This document shows, piece after piece, positions 1-9,224 of a DNA stretch of 64,000 nt. This DNA is from Dokdonia pacifica (GTDB lineage: Bacteria > Bacteroidota > Bacteroidia > Flavobacteriales > Flavobacteriaceae). The stretch's first letter is position 1. Each line of letters begins with the position of its first letter. The DNA is taken from the NCBI RefSeq assembly GCF_900188275.1, contig NZ_FZNY01000003.1, forward strand, positions 434,001 to 498,000, given 5' to 3'. Both the position numbers and the translations under genes were made by a program. A model generated the notes under the pieces. The model had not been told where the DNA came from. It searched no databases and worked only from the letters and a program-made list of their open reading frames with translations.

Positions 1-1
1 T

Positions 2-2248
2 AACTTTGGTGCGGGAATGAGTAATTTCTTTATTTATAAAGGATTCGGAATATCTGCTTTTATTATTGCTGCATTACTCACCATATCTGGAGTATATTAT
101 TTCTTTGACTATGCAAAAGCTAGATTAAGACAATTTTGGTTTTGGGGTATTTTAGTGATGTTATGGCTTTCAGTGTTTTTTGGATTTTTCCATAAACAGA
201 ATGATATTCTTGGAGGACGCGTAGGATATGAGATTAACGATTACCTACAGGACTATTTAGGACTTATTGGAGCTGCTTTTATTTTAGCCTTTTTAGCAAT
301 AGCATATGCGGTAGTTCGACTTAAGATGACACCAGATAAGGTTGGTACCTTCTTTAAAAGTACCAAGGATCAATTATCTGATGAGTTTACAGAGACCCTA
401 ACAGCTACAGAAGAAACTATAGAAGACACTCAAGAATCTGAAGTGCAACCTATCGTAGAAAATACGACTTTACCGGTAGAAGAAGTGACCGAAAATGTTG
501 CATCTGATACTACCACTACAAAATCTACATTTGAAATGAATGTAGAAAATCTCCAACCTACTATTGGGAAAAAGAAAAAGGATGAGGTTGTAGACCCTCC
601 TATGGAAATCACAACGCCGGAACCAGAGCCGGAACTTATTATTACATCTGAAGATATTGATATAGAGGTAAAAGCTCCAGTAGAAGAAAAAGAAATAAAA
701 AAGAATCTTAGCGATACACTAGTAGAAGATTTTGGAGAATTTGATCCAACACTAGAGCTTGGAAACTATAAGTTTCCTCCTATAGATCTATTAAAAGATT
801 ATACGAATGGTCAAGGTATAACCATTAATCAAGAAGAGTTAGAGGAGAATAAAAATCGAATTGTTGAGACCTTAAACAATTATAAAATAGGCATCGCAAA
901 TATTAAGGCTACTGTTGGTCCTACTGTTACTTTATATGAAATTGTACCTGAAGCAGGCGTACGTATTTCTAAGATTAAAAACTTAGAAGATGATATTGCG
1001 TTATCTTTAAGTGCACTTGGGATTCGAATTATAGCACCTATTCCAGGAAAAGGAACTATTGGTATTGAAGTGCCAAATAAAAAACCTAGAATCGTATCCA
1101 TGCGATCTGCAGTTGCGTCTCCTAAATTTCAAGAAGCAGAAATGGAGTTGCCTTTAACATTAGGTAAAACTATTTCTAATGAAACCTTTGTCGTAGACCT
1201 AGCAAAAATGCCTCACTTATTAATGGCTGGGGCGACTGGACAAGGAAAGTCGGTAGGATTAAATGCTATCCTTGCTTCCCTACTATACAAAAAACACCCA
1301 GCAGAGGTAAAGTTTGTACTTGTAGATCCTAAAAAGGTAGAACTTACCCTATTTAATAAAATAGAAAGACATTATTTAGCAAAACTTCCAGATACAGAAG
1401 AAGCTATTATTACAGATAACTCAAAAGTAATCAATACACTTAATTCCTTATGTATTGAAATGGATGCGCGTTACGACCTTCTTAAAAATGCTATGTGTCG
1501 TAATATCAAAGAGTACAATGCTAAGTTTAAAGCGCGTAAACTTAATCCTAATAATGGTCATAAATTTTTACCATACATTGTATTGGTAGTAGATGAGTTT
1601 GCAGATTTGATCATGACCTCAGGTAAGGAAGTAGAAACTCCTATTGCACGTTTAGCACAATTAGCACGTGCTATTGGAATTCATCTTATTATAGCTACAC
1701 AACGACCTTCTGTAAATGTGATTACAGGTATTATTAAAGCAAACTTTCCGGCGCGTATTGCTTTTAGAGTAACGTCAAAAATAGATAGCCGTACTATTTT
1801 GGATACCTCTGGAGCAGATCAATTAATAGGACGTGGAGACATGTTATACACACAAGGGAATGATGTGGTTCGTATTCAATGTGCCTTTGTAGATACGCCA
1901 GAAGTAGAACGTATTGTAGATTATATTGGAGGACAAAAAGCTTATCCAGATGCACATCTCTTACCAGAATATGTAGGGGAAGAAAGTGGCACGAGTCTTG
2001 ATATAGATGCTAGTGATAGAGATAAACTCTTCCGCGAAGCCGCCGAAGTACTGGTAATAGCGCAACAAGGAAGTGCATCTTTATTACAACGAAAACTCAA
2101 ACTAGGATATAATAGAGCAGGACGTCTTATAGATCAGTTGGAAGCAGCAGGTATAGTAGGACCCTTTGAAGGTAGTAAAGCACGTCAAGTACTCGTACCT
2201 GATATTATGGCTCTAGACCAACTTTTAAATAATGAAGGAAATGAATAA
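2..2248 (+). CDS. ftsK: DNA translocase FtsK (5' end outside window)
   Basis: FtsK/SpoIIIE motor that pumps chromosomal DNA through the division septum and activates dif recombination. Visible: hydrophobic membrane segments in the first ~110 residues, an acidic low-complexity linker (~115-250), the alpha/beta motor with Walker A GATGQGKSVGLN (about residue 404, counted from the ATG at 17) and Walker B VLVVDEFADL, and a C-terminal winged-helix gamma domain (~665-735, ending near EGSKARQVLV). The frame is open to the left edge and reads NFGAG before the ATG at 17, and the protein lacks the usual first membrane helices, so the real start lies upstream of this window. Its stop overlaps the next gene, suggesting co-transcription. 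Confidence 0.95.
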   Translation, partial: NFGAGMSNFFIYKGFGISAFIIAALLTISGVYYFFDYAKARLRQFWFWGILVMLWLSVFFGFFHKQNDILGGRVGYEINDYLQDYLGLIGAAFILAFLAIAYAVVRLKMTPDKVGTFFKSTKDQLSDEFTETLTATEETIEDTQESEVQPIVENTTLPVEEVTENVASDTTTTKSTFEMNVENLQPTIGKKKKDEVVDPPMEITTPEPEPELIITSEDIDIEVKAPVEEKEIKKNLSDTLVEDFGEFDPTLELGNYKFPPIDLLKDYTNGQGITINQEELEENKNRIVETLNNYKIGIANIKATVGPTVTLYEIVPEAGVRISKIKNLEDDIALSLSALGIRIIAPIPGKGTIGIEVPNKKPRIVSMRSAVASPKFQEAEMELPLTLGKTISNETFVVDLAKMPHLLMAGATGQGKSVGLNAILASLLYKKHPAEVKFVLVDPKKVELTLFNKIERHYLAKLPDTEEAIITDNSKVINTLNSLCIEMDARYDLLKNAMCRNIKEYNAKFKARKLNPNNGHKFLPYIVLVVDEFADLIMTSGKEVETPIARLAQLARAIGIHLIIATQRPSVNVITGIIKANFPARIAFRVTSKIDSRTILDTSGADQLIGRGDMLYTQGNDVVRIQCAFVDTPEVERIVDYIGGQKAYPDAHLLPEYVGEESGTSLDIDASDRDKLFREAAEVLVIAQQGSASLLQRKLKLGYNRAGRLIDQLEAAGIVGPFEGSKARQVLVPDIMALDQLLNNEGNE

Positions 2249-2888
2249 AGTTAGTATGCGATTTTTAATGAGTATGATGTTAATTGTGGGTGGGTACGCT
2301 TTCGCGAAAGCGCAATCAGCACAATCACTACTCAAAGAAGTAGACAGTAAGGTAAAAAGCTATAAAAATATAGCCATCGACTTTAAATATGCATTGAGCA
2401 ATGAAGCACAAGGGGTAAATCAAGAGACAAAGGGAAATGTGGTCTTAAAAGGTGATTTATACGCACTTAATTTATTAGGAACAAAACAAATATTTGATGG
2501 TGCAAGTATTTATACAATAGTACCTGAAGATGAAGAGGTAACGATAAGTGCCGTAAGTGATCAGGATGAAAATGCCATTACTCCATCTAAAATGCTCTCC
2601 TTTTTTAATGATGGATATATCCAAAAAATGGATATTACTCAAAAAGTTAATGGACGTACTATACAGTACGTGAAGTTAACACCTATGGATTCTAATAGTG
2701 AAGTAAAACATACGCTATTAGGCATTGATACTACAACAAAGCATATCTATAGATTGATCATTGTACAGAAAAATGATACTAAAATCACAATAACTGTAAA
2801 CTCATTTAAGGCAAATCAACCTATGTCTGCAAACGCATTTGTGTTTGATGAAAGTAAGTATGCAGATTATTATATTAACAAAATATAA
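2232..2888 (+). CDS. LolA-like outer-membrane lipoprotein carrier
   Basis: Periplasmic LolA-family protein of 218 residues, expected to ferry lipoproteins from the inner to the outer membrane. It begins inside the ftsK end (17 nt overlap), the usual ftsK-lolA order in Bacteroidota. ATGs at 2241 and 2256 are alternative starts and would give a tidier signal peptide. The leader ends GGYAFAKA, with predicted SPI cleavage after A27. The last five residues (AFAKA) are encoded by a copy of the dispersed palindrome. The mature part has the beta-rich LolA pattern (residues ~35-215; KGNVVLKGDLYAL, KQIFDGASIYTIVP). Family assignment rests on this pattern plus gene order. Confidence 0.85.
   Translation: MKEMNKVSMRFLMSMMLIVGGYAFAKAQSAQSLLKEVDSKVKSYKNIAIDFKYALSNEAQGVNQETKGNVVLKGDLYALNLLGTKQIFDGASIYTIVPEDEEVTISAVSDQDENAITPSKMLSFFNDGYIQKMDITQKVNGRTIQYVKLTPMDSNSEVKHTLLGIDTTTKHIYRLIIVQKNDTKITITVNSFKANQPMSANAFVFDESKYADYYINKI
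2297..2312. repeat. Dispersed palindrome inside lolA-like gene
   Basis: Perfect 16-bp palindrome CGCTTTCGCGAAAGCG. It is read as AFAKA and forms the end of the signal peptide (A-K-A before Q28). Confidence 0.95.
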
Positions 2889-2922
2889 CAGCTGTAGTAC
2901 CATAGGAATGAAGAAGGTATTG

Positions 2923-2930
2923 TATTTTTG
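2923..2930 (+). promoter_or_regulatory. Candidate -7 box before lptF/G-like gene
   Basis: TATTTTTG matches the Bacteroidota -7 consensus TAnnTTTG and lies 18 nt before the ATG at 2949. I see no clear -33 TTTG, so this is tentative. Confidence 0.4.
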
Positions 2931-2948
2931 TTTTCGATTTCCTAATTA

Positions 2949-4952
2949 ATGAAAATACTAGATCGTTATATACTTTTCACATACGTGAAAACATTCTTGA
3001 GCATCTTTATCATATTGATGTTCATTTTTGTTTTACAAAGCGTCTGGCTATATATACAAGAACTTGCTGGGCGAGATCTTGATTTTAGTGTGATTCTTAA
3101 GTTCTTACTGTTTGTAACCCCTAGTCTTGTTACCCTTGTATTACCACTTTCTGTATTGCTTACAAGTATTATGACTTTTGGGAATTTTGCTGAAAATTAT
3201 GAGTTTGCAGCAATGAAGTCAACAGGTATTTCATTGCAAAGAGCTATGAAAAGTCTCATTGTATTTATTGTGTTTTTAGGAATCACCTCCTTCTTATTTG
3301 CAAATTATGTAATTCCAGCTTCTCAATTTGAGTTTAGAAACTTGCGTAATAATATCGGGAAATTAAAACCCGCCATGATTATACGCTCAGGACAGTTTAA
3401 TGCTATAGGGGACGACATTAATATTCGTGTAGCCAATAAATATGGAGATCGAGACCAATACCTTACCGATGTCATCATACATCAAAAAGAACCCGGACGT
3501 ATTGGAAATTATACAGTTATAAAAGCAAAAGAGGGAGAACTTATTAGCTCTTTAGACTCACCAATATTGTCTTTAAAACTTACTGATGGAAATTATTATA
3601 GTGAGGTAAAACAATCTGATTATAAAAAGCAAAAAAGAGAACCCTTTGCAAAGAGTTATTTTGAAACGTATACGCTTAATATTGACTTAGGAACGCTTAA
3701 TGGAGGTGTAGACCTTGACAAAAAAGGGATTGATAACTCATACCAAATGCTTAATGTACAAGAGTTGGACTCATCATTAACAGGACTTGCTGTAAAGTAT
3801 GATAAGAGTAGAACAGAATTTGGAGAGACATTTATAAGAAAAGCTAATTTCAGTCCTATAAAAGATTTTAAACTTCCTGTAATAGATACAATACAAGAAG
3901 TACTATTAGATAATTATAACCTTACAGATAAGGTAGCTATTTTACAATCATTAAAATCTAATATTGGTAATTCTCTTACTTCTATAGATAGAAGAAAAAA
4001 GATACATGCAGTAGATGTAAAGCGTCTTAATAAATTTGAGATTGCAATACATGAAAAGTATGTTCTTGGATTTAGCTGTATCGTATTATTTTTTGTGGGA
4101 GCACCCTTAGGAGCTATTATCCGTAAAGGAGGCCTAGGACTACCAATAGTAGTAGGAGTGGTGCTTTTTCTTACCTTTCACTTTATTGGAATTTTTGCAA
4201 AAAACAGTGCAGAAGACGGAACGATCTCTGCATTTACAGCGAGCTGGTTAAGTACGTTTATCACATTACCCATAGGCGTCTATCTCACCTATAGAGCTAC
4301 AACAGACCAAGGACTCATAGATTTAGATCCTGTACGTTTATTTCTTCAAAAAATATTCGGAAAGAAGAAAAAGGAAGAAGTTGTAGAAGAAGAAAAAATT
4401 GAATATACTCTAACCGCAGAAGAAGAAGCATTACTAGATGCACGTTCTATTAATCAACTAAAAGAAATTGTAAAAAACTATAAGCAATATGACTATAGTG
4501 ATGCATTGCGATATGGGGCATTAGACCGATTGGATACATTAGGGATTACAAAAGAGAATCTTAAAGTGCAAGGGTTTTATGAGAATACAACCTATAATAA
4601 AGCCGACAAGTATTATGCAGATTTTAAGAAATACAACAAATATGCACTCATCAATTATTTAGTTTATATAGTACTTTTTGCAGTCGCTCTTTTTGCACCA
4701 CAGGTTATAGGGAAAACCCCTTCTATTGTTCTTGCATATCAAATATCACAAATAGCTTTTCTTGTCATATTTTATGTATTATTAATACTCACGCTTATTT
4801 CTGTTTCTAGATATTATAAGACAATAGGAAAAAAGAAAGAACAAACAACATGGTTATTTATTTTTATACTTGTGTTTGGTATTCCTGCATATTTACTTAT
4901 TCACTTTTACTATAAGAAAATAATGAAAGAAAGTTTACAAATGATTAGATAA
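2949..4952 (+). CDS. LptF/LptG family permease (YjgP/YjgQ)
   Basis: Inner-membrane permease of the lipopolysaccharide export ABC complex LptB2FG. The N-terminus MKILDRYILFTYVKTF and membrane helices at ~15-120 are typical; a periplasmic beta-jellyroll-like region follows (~125-360), then helices at ~375-465. At 667 residues it is much longer than the ~360 of proteobacterial LptF/G: a charged segment (~470-550) and further hydrophobic helices (~570-660) are added at the C-terminus, which I recall as common in Flavobacteriia. Whether it plays the LptF or LptG role cannot be decided here. Confidence 0.88.
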   Translation: MKILDRYILFTYVKTFLSIFIILMFIFVLQSVWLYIQELAGRDLDFSVILKFLLFVTPSLVTLVLPLSVLLTSIMTFGNFAENYEFAAMKSTGISLQRAMKSLIVFIVFLGITSFLFANYVIPASQFEFRNLRNNIGKLKPAMIIRSGQFNAIGDDINIRVANKYGDRDQYLTDVIIHQKEPGRIGNYTVIKAKEGELISSLDSPILSLKLTDGNYYSEVKQSDYKKQKREPFAKSYFETYTLNIDLGTLNGGVDLDKKGIDNSYQMLNVQELDSSLTGLAVKYDKSRTEFGETFIRKANFSPIKDFKLPVIDTIQEVLLDNYNLTDKVAILQSLKSNIGNSLTSIDRRKKIHAVDVKRLNKFEIAIHEKYVLGFSCIVLFFVGAPLGAIIRKGGLGLPIVVGVVLFLTFHFIGIFAKNSAEDGTISAFTASWLSTFITLPIGVYLTYRATTDQGLIDLDPVRLFLQKIFGKKKKEEVVEEEKIEYTLTAEEEALLDARSINQLKEIVKNYKQYDYSDALRYGALDRLDTLGITKENLKVQGFYENTTYNKADKYYADFKKYNKYALINYLVYIVLFAVALFAPQVIGKTPSIVLAYQISQIAFLVIFYVLLILTLISVSRYYKTIGKKKEQTTWLFIFILVFGIPAYLLIHFYYKKIMKESLQMIR

Positions 4953-5044
4953 AATAGCTAGTAAAGATTTCTGGTTATTATATAATTGAGCTATGTAAAC
5001 CATCATTTTGAAACCTTCCAGTAAACTACATATTTCTTTAAAAT

Positions 5045-5112
5045 ATCATTCTGAGCTTATCTAAGTTTTGACTATTTAATAATCGAAACCTCTTTAACAA
5101 GCTCAGGATGAT
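5045..5112. repeat. Inverted repeat between convergent genes
   Basis: Arms ATCATTCTGAGCTT (5045-5058) and AAGCTCAGGATGAT (5099-5112) are complementary apart from one position, with a 40-nt loop. It sits between the lptF/G-like gene and the converging PI-PLC gene and may stop both transcripts. The arm resembles the CATCCTGAGCTTGTCGAAGG intergenic sequence I remember from many Bacteroidota genomes (unverified). Confidence 0.6.
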
Positions 5113-5127
5113 AATAAACTATTTGTA

Positions 5128-6081
5128 TTATTTTTTACTATAAAATATTTTCTCACATACCTCAAGTGCCCAAGAGTCTACATAATCAACACTTAAAATA
5201 TTAACGATATTTCCATGGCTATTAGGCTGCAGTAAATTTTTATTGGTAAACTCATCTGGCTGTATAATTTGGGGATTGATCCTATCGGCCTCTGATTTAT
5301 TATCCCAAGTCATACTCCCATTATTAGTGAGTGTCCAATTAAGACAGAATAACTCTTCAGGACTTTCTAATTCACTAAACTTAGCAATTTGATCAGCTCT
5401 CATTTTTTCAAACGTTGTTTTATTGGCATAATTATCATATAATGAGAAAAACTCTGATCGTCTGTACACGTTATTATTTTTAATTTTTTTATAGCTAAAT
5501 TCTTTTTCACCATCATCAATTATAGAGACAATTTTACCTCTTAATTCTTTTAATGGGATTGTATTTAGTTTTCTGCCATTAACGACGTCTCTGGAAAGTT
5601 GATAGTTTTTACCATATTCTTTCTTATTAATATAATCATCAAAAAACAGTTCAGTCCCTTTGTCTTTATTCATATAAAAGTGAGAATACATAATGACAAC
5701 GGTTTCATCTTGCCCTTCATTTTGAAGAAATTTCTTAATGTCTTCAAGCGCTTGATCTAGTTTTACAGAATTTACTTTTTTGAACCATGACTCTCCATGA
5801 TAAAATCTAAGTACATGTCCAAATGCCGTTAACTCCCAAAGACGTTCAACTCTAAAGTCAAAATATCTAACACCGAGTCTTAGTTGTTCTTTAATACTCT
5901 TACTTTGTGTTAAGCCTAATCGTGTTTCTAACGGAAATGCTATAAAAGGAGAAATTATCATTTTTCCATCAATATCTAATGCATACATTCCAGAATCATG
6001 AGATGCAGGCATACAAATATCTTTTAAGGTTAAGTTTCCATTTACTGTAGACATCCATTTACTTGGGTTACTAATATCCAT
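5128..6081 (-). CDS. PI-PLC X-domain protein
   Basis: Phosphatidylinositol-specific phospholipase C-like protein, 317 residues. The X-domain signatures are present: ASHDSGM with candidate catalytic His28, VRYFDFRVERL, and FYHGES with candidate second catalytic His95. Family enzymes cleave phosphoinositide or related glycerophospholipid head groups through a cyclic intermediate. No signal peptide or lipobox is visible at the N-terminus (MDISNPSKWMSTVNG), which is unusual for a bacterial secreted PI-PLC, so location is uncertain. It stands alone on the - strand after a 257-bp gap. Substrate cannot be inferred. Confidence 0.8.
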   Translation of the reverse strand: MDISNPSKWMSTVNGNLTLKDICMPASHDSGMYALDIDGKMIISPFIAFPLETRLGLTQSKSIKEQLRLGVRYFDFRVERLWELTAFGHVLRFYHGESWFKKVNSVKLDQALEDIKKFLQNEGQDETVVIMYSHFYMNKDKGTELFFDDYINKKEYGKNYQLSRDVVNGRKLNTIPLKELRGKIVSIIDDGEKEFSYKKIKNNNVYRRSEFFSLYDNYANKTTFEKMRADQIAKFSELESPEELFCLNWTLTNNGSMTWDNKSEADRINPQIIQPDEFTNKNLLQPNSHGNIVNILSVDYVDSWALEVCEKIFYSKK

Positions 6082-6270
6082 TACTATTTATTTTTTAATT
6101 GTTCCTTACTCTATTGTAGGTTTTTCAGGTTCCACCAATTTGATGGTGTAAATATCTCTATAGAAGCTAGATATAGACATAGGGAGATTCCCCTACTTAA
6201 AAAAATAGGGAATTCCCTAAGTATAGACAGTTACTTGATATGTGATAGATTATTAAATAAAAATAGAAGG

Positions 6271-6287
6271 CTACGCTTTCGCGAAAT
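6271..6287. repeat. Half-degenerate copy of dispersed palindrome
   Basis: CTACGCTTTCGCGAAAT keeps the left arm and core of the 20-bp palindrome but loses the right arm. It lies in the 257-bp gap between the regulator and PI-PLC genes. No other clear element was seen in that gap. Confidence 0.75.
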
Positions 6288-6338
6288 GACATACTAAACT
6301 CATCAAAGTAGTATGTGTAATGTTAGTTTATGAGTTCT

Positions 6339-7031
6339 TTAATTACCTAATAGTAGTAAGGAATCGGGGTTGATTAATTGATGTTGTATTGCATATATGA
6401 TAAGGCCTATAGAATTACGTGTACCTGTCTTAAGTAGTAAATTACTTTTATGCATCTCTACAGTTTTAGGAGATAAAAACATACGTTCTGCAATCTCTTT
6501 GGTAGTTAACTGTTGACTCAATAATCCTAAGACTTCAAGTTCTCGCTCAGACAACGCGTTTTTGGTTTGGATATGAAGTTTTGGACTTTTAGGAGAAATT
6601 TGTTTTCTGATATGATGTATTTGTTCTTCTGTAAAATACGATCCTTTTTGAGATACTGTATAAATAATATCAATGAGTTCGCTAGGATCAACTTCTTTAG
6701 GTAAAAAAGCATCACAACCTAGCTTGAGCATTTGCCCTATATAGTTGACATCATAATAGGTAGAGATCACAATGATTTTAAATGGTTTTTGCTCTTTAGA
6801 GATGGCATCAAGAACATCTAAACCAGTACCATTTTTCATCTGTAAATCTAATAAAATGACATCAGGCATGTCACTAGTAGTAGCCATGTGTTCTAAAAAC
6901 TGATGACCACTATTTGCAATCAAGATCGTATCTATAGCGCTATTTGACGTAAAATAATCCTTCAGTAAACTAGAGATGATTTTATCATCATCTACAATAG
7001 CTAGTTTTATGGGAGATATTGGGGTATTCAT
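6339..7031 (-). CDS. LuxR/NarL-type response regulator
   Basis: Two-component response regulator of 230 residues. Receiver domain ~8-125 with acidic pocket VDDD, phosphoacceptor Asp62 (LLDLQM) and Lys in the LPKEVDP segment. LuxR-type helix-turn-helix ~158-222 (LSERELEVLGLL, TTKEIAERMFLSPKTVEMHKSN). Its start overlaps the kinase stop by 4 nt (ATGA), so the kinase upstream is the evident partner. It is the last gene of the unit starting near 9112. Target genes are unknown. Confidence 0.93.
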   Translation of the reverse strand: MNTPISPIKLAIVDDDKIISSLLKDYFTSNSAIDTILIANSGHQFLEHMATTSDMPDVILLDLQMKNGTGLDVLDAISKEQKPFKIIVISTYYDVNYIGQMLKLGCDAFLPKEVDPSELIDIIYTVSQKGSYFTEEQIHHIRKQISPKSPKLHIQTKNALSERELEVLGLLSQQLTTKEIAERMFLSPKTVEMHKSNLLLKTGTRNSIGLIIYAIQHQLINPDSLLLLGN

Positions 7032-7789
7032 ATGGTTAATGTTATATCTAAAGGCATAGAAAACAGAAAGATACTCCCTTTTTTAGACATATTCTTAAAT
7101 TTATGTGATCCTTGTAATAATTGTACCCTAGCTGTAATGTTTTTTAGCCCTAACCCTTGTGATTGTGTAGGATCAAAACCTACACCGTTATCTTCTATTT
7201 TAATAGAAAGATGTTGTGTTGTACTACGTACTAAAAATCGAACCTGTGTGGCGTCTGCATACTTTAATACATTAGTCGTTACTTCTTGTATAATGCGTAT
7301 AACCTGTAATTTAGCATCTGGACTTAGTTTTTCAGGTATTGAAATGTTGTAATGAGTTTCAAGTGTTCTTGTATCATTGTCTAAAACAGTAACTACTTTA
7401 TGTAGTAAATCGTTTATAGGTGTTTCTTCAACCAATGGAGGAATTAAATCATGAGAGATCAAACGTACTGTTTTAATACAATCTGCAATTTGCGCATTGA
7501 CCTGTTTTTCTTCCTTTTTTGACAGTCGTATCACATTTAATTTAGAAACTAGGCCATCATGAATATCTTGCGCAATACGCTCCCGTTCTTTTTCTTGCGT
7601 TAAGATGGTAGTTTTTAGAAGTTCCTTTTGATGATCTAATTTACTATCATTTAATTTCTTTTCTTTTAATAAGATGTTTTTGTAGAATATTCTAGTAATA
7701 ATGATGATTAAGCCTATTAGGCCTATCACAAATAATAGGGTAAACCACATCCAAAAAGCTATAGATTCTATTTCTTGTCCAGCTTCCAT
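7028..7789 (-). CDS. HisKA_3-type sensor histidine kinase
   Basis: NarX/DesK-like histidine kinase, 253 residues. One membrane helix (~13-34), a short coiled linker, dimerisation/phosphoacceptor box RIAQDIHDGLVSKLN with His77, and a HATPase with N box IQEVTTNVLKYA and G box EDNGVGFD plus GLGLKNI. There is no periplasmic sensor domain, so the signal may come from the neighbouring membrane protein whose gene overlaps its start by 22 nt. The product phosphorylates the LuxR-type regulator downstream (inferred from overlap and family). Confidence 0.92.
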   Translation of the reverse strand: MEAGQEIESIAFWMWFTLLFVIGLIGLIIIITRIFYKNILLKEKKLNDSKLDHQKELLKTTILTQEKERERIAQDIHDGLVSKLNVIRLSKKEEKQVNAQIADCIKTVRLISHDLIPPLVEETPINDLLHKVVTVLDNDTRTLETHYNISIPEKLSPDAKLQVIRIIQEVTTNVLKYADATQVRFLVRSTTQHLSIKIEDNGVGFDPTQSQGLGLKNITARVQLLQGSHKFKNMSKKGSIFLFSMPLDITLTI

Positions 7790-8379
7790 CCAAAATAGAT
7801 TAAAGAAATATAAAATAATTGAATTAATATGTATCTAAAATAACTAATCAATATAAAACTGTTTAAATCATAATCTAGCAGGAACTTTATCATTACATAT
7901 AATATAATATCTAGAGAGAAAAAAAGTAAAATGATTGAGTTTAAAGTGAAATGCTTAATATTAAAATTAATTCTTTGTTGCATTAATTTTAAAAAGTAAA
8001 TTATAGGATAAATTAGTATTATAAGCTCCACAATAGCAACATAATGAAAAACAAAATTATTATGTTTTTGATGAATTATTAATAATCCAATCACTAATGT
8101 TATCAATATTAATATTAAGATTTTATGGTATAGTTTTTTATTTAAAAAATGATAAGAAATGGTTTTATATAGTGTATGTATAACAACAAAGTATAGAGGT
8201 CCAGAAAAATAATTAATCCATTTGTTATTTTCACCTTCTATGTATGCAATACATTCTAGTATAAGTAAACCGATGATTCCAAGCGAAATAGGATTTACTT
8301 TTTTGTGATAAAATAAAAAAGAAGCACCTATTAATAATAATATAATAGGTGCTAACCTTGCTATAACTTCTAAATTCAT
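7768..8379 (-). CDS. Unknown multi-pass membrane protein beside two-component system
   Basis: About 203 residues, six to seven hydrophobic helices and little else; I do not recognise the family. I start it at the ATG at 8379 (MNLEVIARLAPII); a longer version from 8421 would overlap the upstream gene. Its 3' end overlaps the kinase start by 22 nt, so the proteins are probably made together, and it is a plausible membrane sensor for the kinase, which lacks one. That role is inference from position only. Confidence 0.7.
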   Translation of the reverse strand: MNLEVIARLAPIILLLIGASFLFYHKKVNPISLGIIGLLILECIAYIEGENNKWINYFSGPLYFVVIHTLYKTISYHFLNKKLYHKILILILITLVIGLLIIHQKHNNFVFHYVAIVELIILIYPIIYFLKLMQQRINFNIKHFTLNSIILLFFSLDIILYVMIKFLLDYDLNSFILISYFRYILIQLFYISLIYFGWKLDKK

Positions 8380-8386
8380 TAATAAT

Positions 8387-9112
8387 TTATTCTTTTGGGA
8401 ATAATGAATGTTTCTTTTCATTGTGGATTGTTACCGCACAGCCTCCACCTATACATGAGTTATCATTTGCAGAATCATCTTCATTGTCCGTATTGTGTAT
8501 ACTTGTAACATTTGTAACTATTAGATCTATCATATAATTATCCATAGAGTTAATAGAATATTGATCATCATCATTATTAGTATTATTTTCTTTTAAGCCA
8601 AAAAAATGATATGCATATGATTCTGAGGTATTTTTAAAAATATTCTCAAGGTCTTTTATGGGGTTTATAATCAAAGGAATTGTATGGTCTTTATAATATT
8701 TTTTTTCTGACATGGCTTTTAACCAATTATAAGAAAAAAGATTCCATCGGAAGCTCCTATTTAATGCTTCTTCCATTGAGATAGTAACATCTTTACTACC
8801 CATTAAATTTAATGATAGGTCTTGTATTTCATTAGATAATGATTTTTCAAAGACATGAGTGTGATCTCCTGCTTCGTCAGCTTTATTATCAATAATTAAA
8901 ATTTTAAACTCTTTATCTTTAATTGCAAAATAATAATGTACATATTCAGGCTGATTAGCCTGGATTATGTTGTATTCTTTTCTTGTTATATAAAATGAAA
9001 ACCCTGAATTCATATATTTTATAATAGAATCAATATCCTTAGTTTCCGTTAATTTTTTCCATTCATTAGTATACGATAATAAGTTTTTCTTTATGTTTTT
9101 TTTTAGAGTCAT
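8387..9112 (-). CDS. Unknown protein with CIGGGC tail, first gene of two-component unit
   Basis: I place the start at 9112 (MTLKKNIKKNLLSY), giving 241 residues; the open frame goes on to 9250 but would then run over the start of ribBA. No signal peptide or membrane helix. The middle is a mixed alpha/beta soluble protein I do not recognise. The C-terminus is acidic and Asn-rich (~205-222) and then reads SCIGGGCAVTIHN before a basic end. Eight nucleotides separate it from the membrane gene, with kinase and regulator following, so it may be a regulated or signalling protein. Function unknown. Confidence 0.7.
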   Translation of the reverse strand: MTLKKNIKKNLLSYTNEWKKLTETKDIDSIIKYMNSGFSFYITRKEYNIIQANQPEYVHYYFAIKDKEFKILIIDNKADEAGDHTHVFEKSLSNEIQDLSLNLMGSKDVTISMEEALNRSFRWNLFSYNWLKAMSEKKYYKDHTIPLIINPIKDLENIFKNTSESYAYHFFGLKENNTNNDDDQYSINSMDNYMIDLIVTNVTSIHNTDNEDDSANDNSCIGGGCAVTIHNEKKHSLFPKE

Positions 9113-9198
9113 AATATATTTTTTGAAAACTAAAATAGAGCCTTTATGTAATATATTAAAACACAATAGTGTTTTAATTATTTTTAGAGCTAATGCTG

Positions 9199-9206
9199 TA
9201 TCTTTG
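9199..9206 (+). promoter_or_regulatory. Candidate -7 box for ribBA
   Basis: TATCTTTG fits TAnnTTTG and lies 18 nt before the ribBA ATG at 9225. The -33 element is not clear. Confidence 0.5.
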
Positions 9207-9224
9207 TAATCAAAATAATAAGCA

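Noticed and set aside
7032-7352. + strand frame opposite the histidine kinase
   Set aside because: Shadow of the kinase gene; no known domain or promoter.
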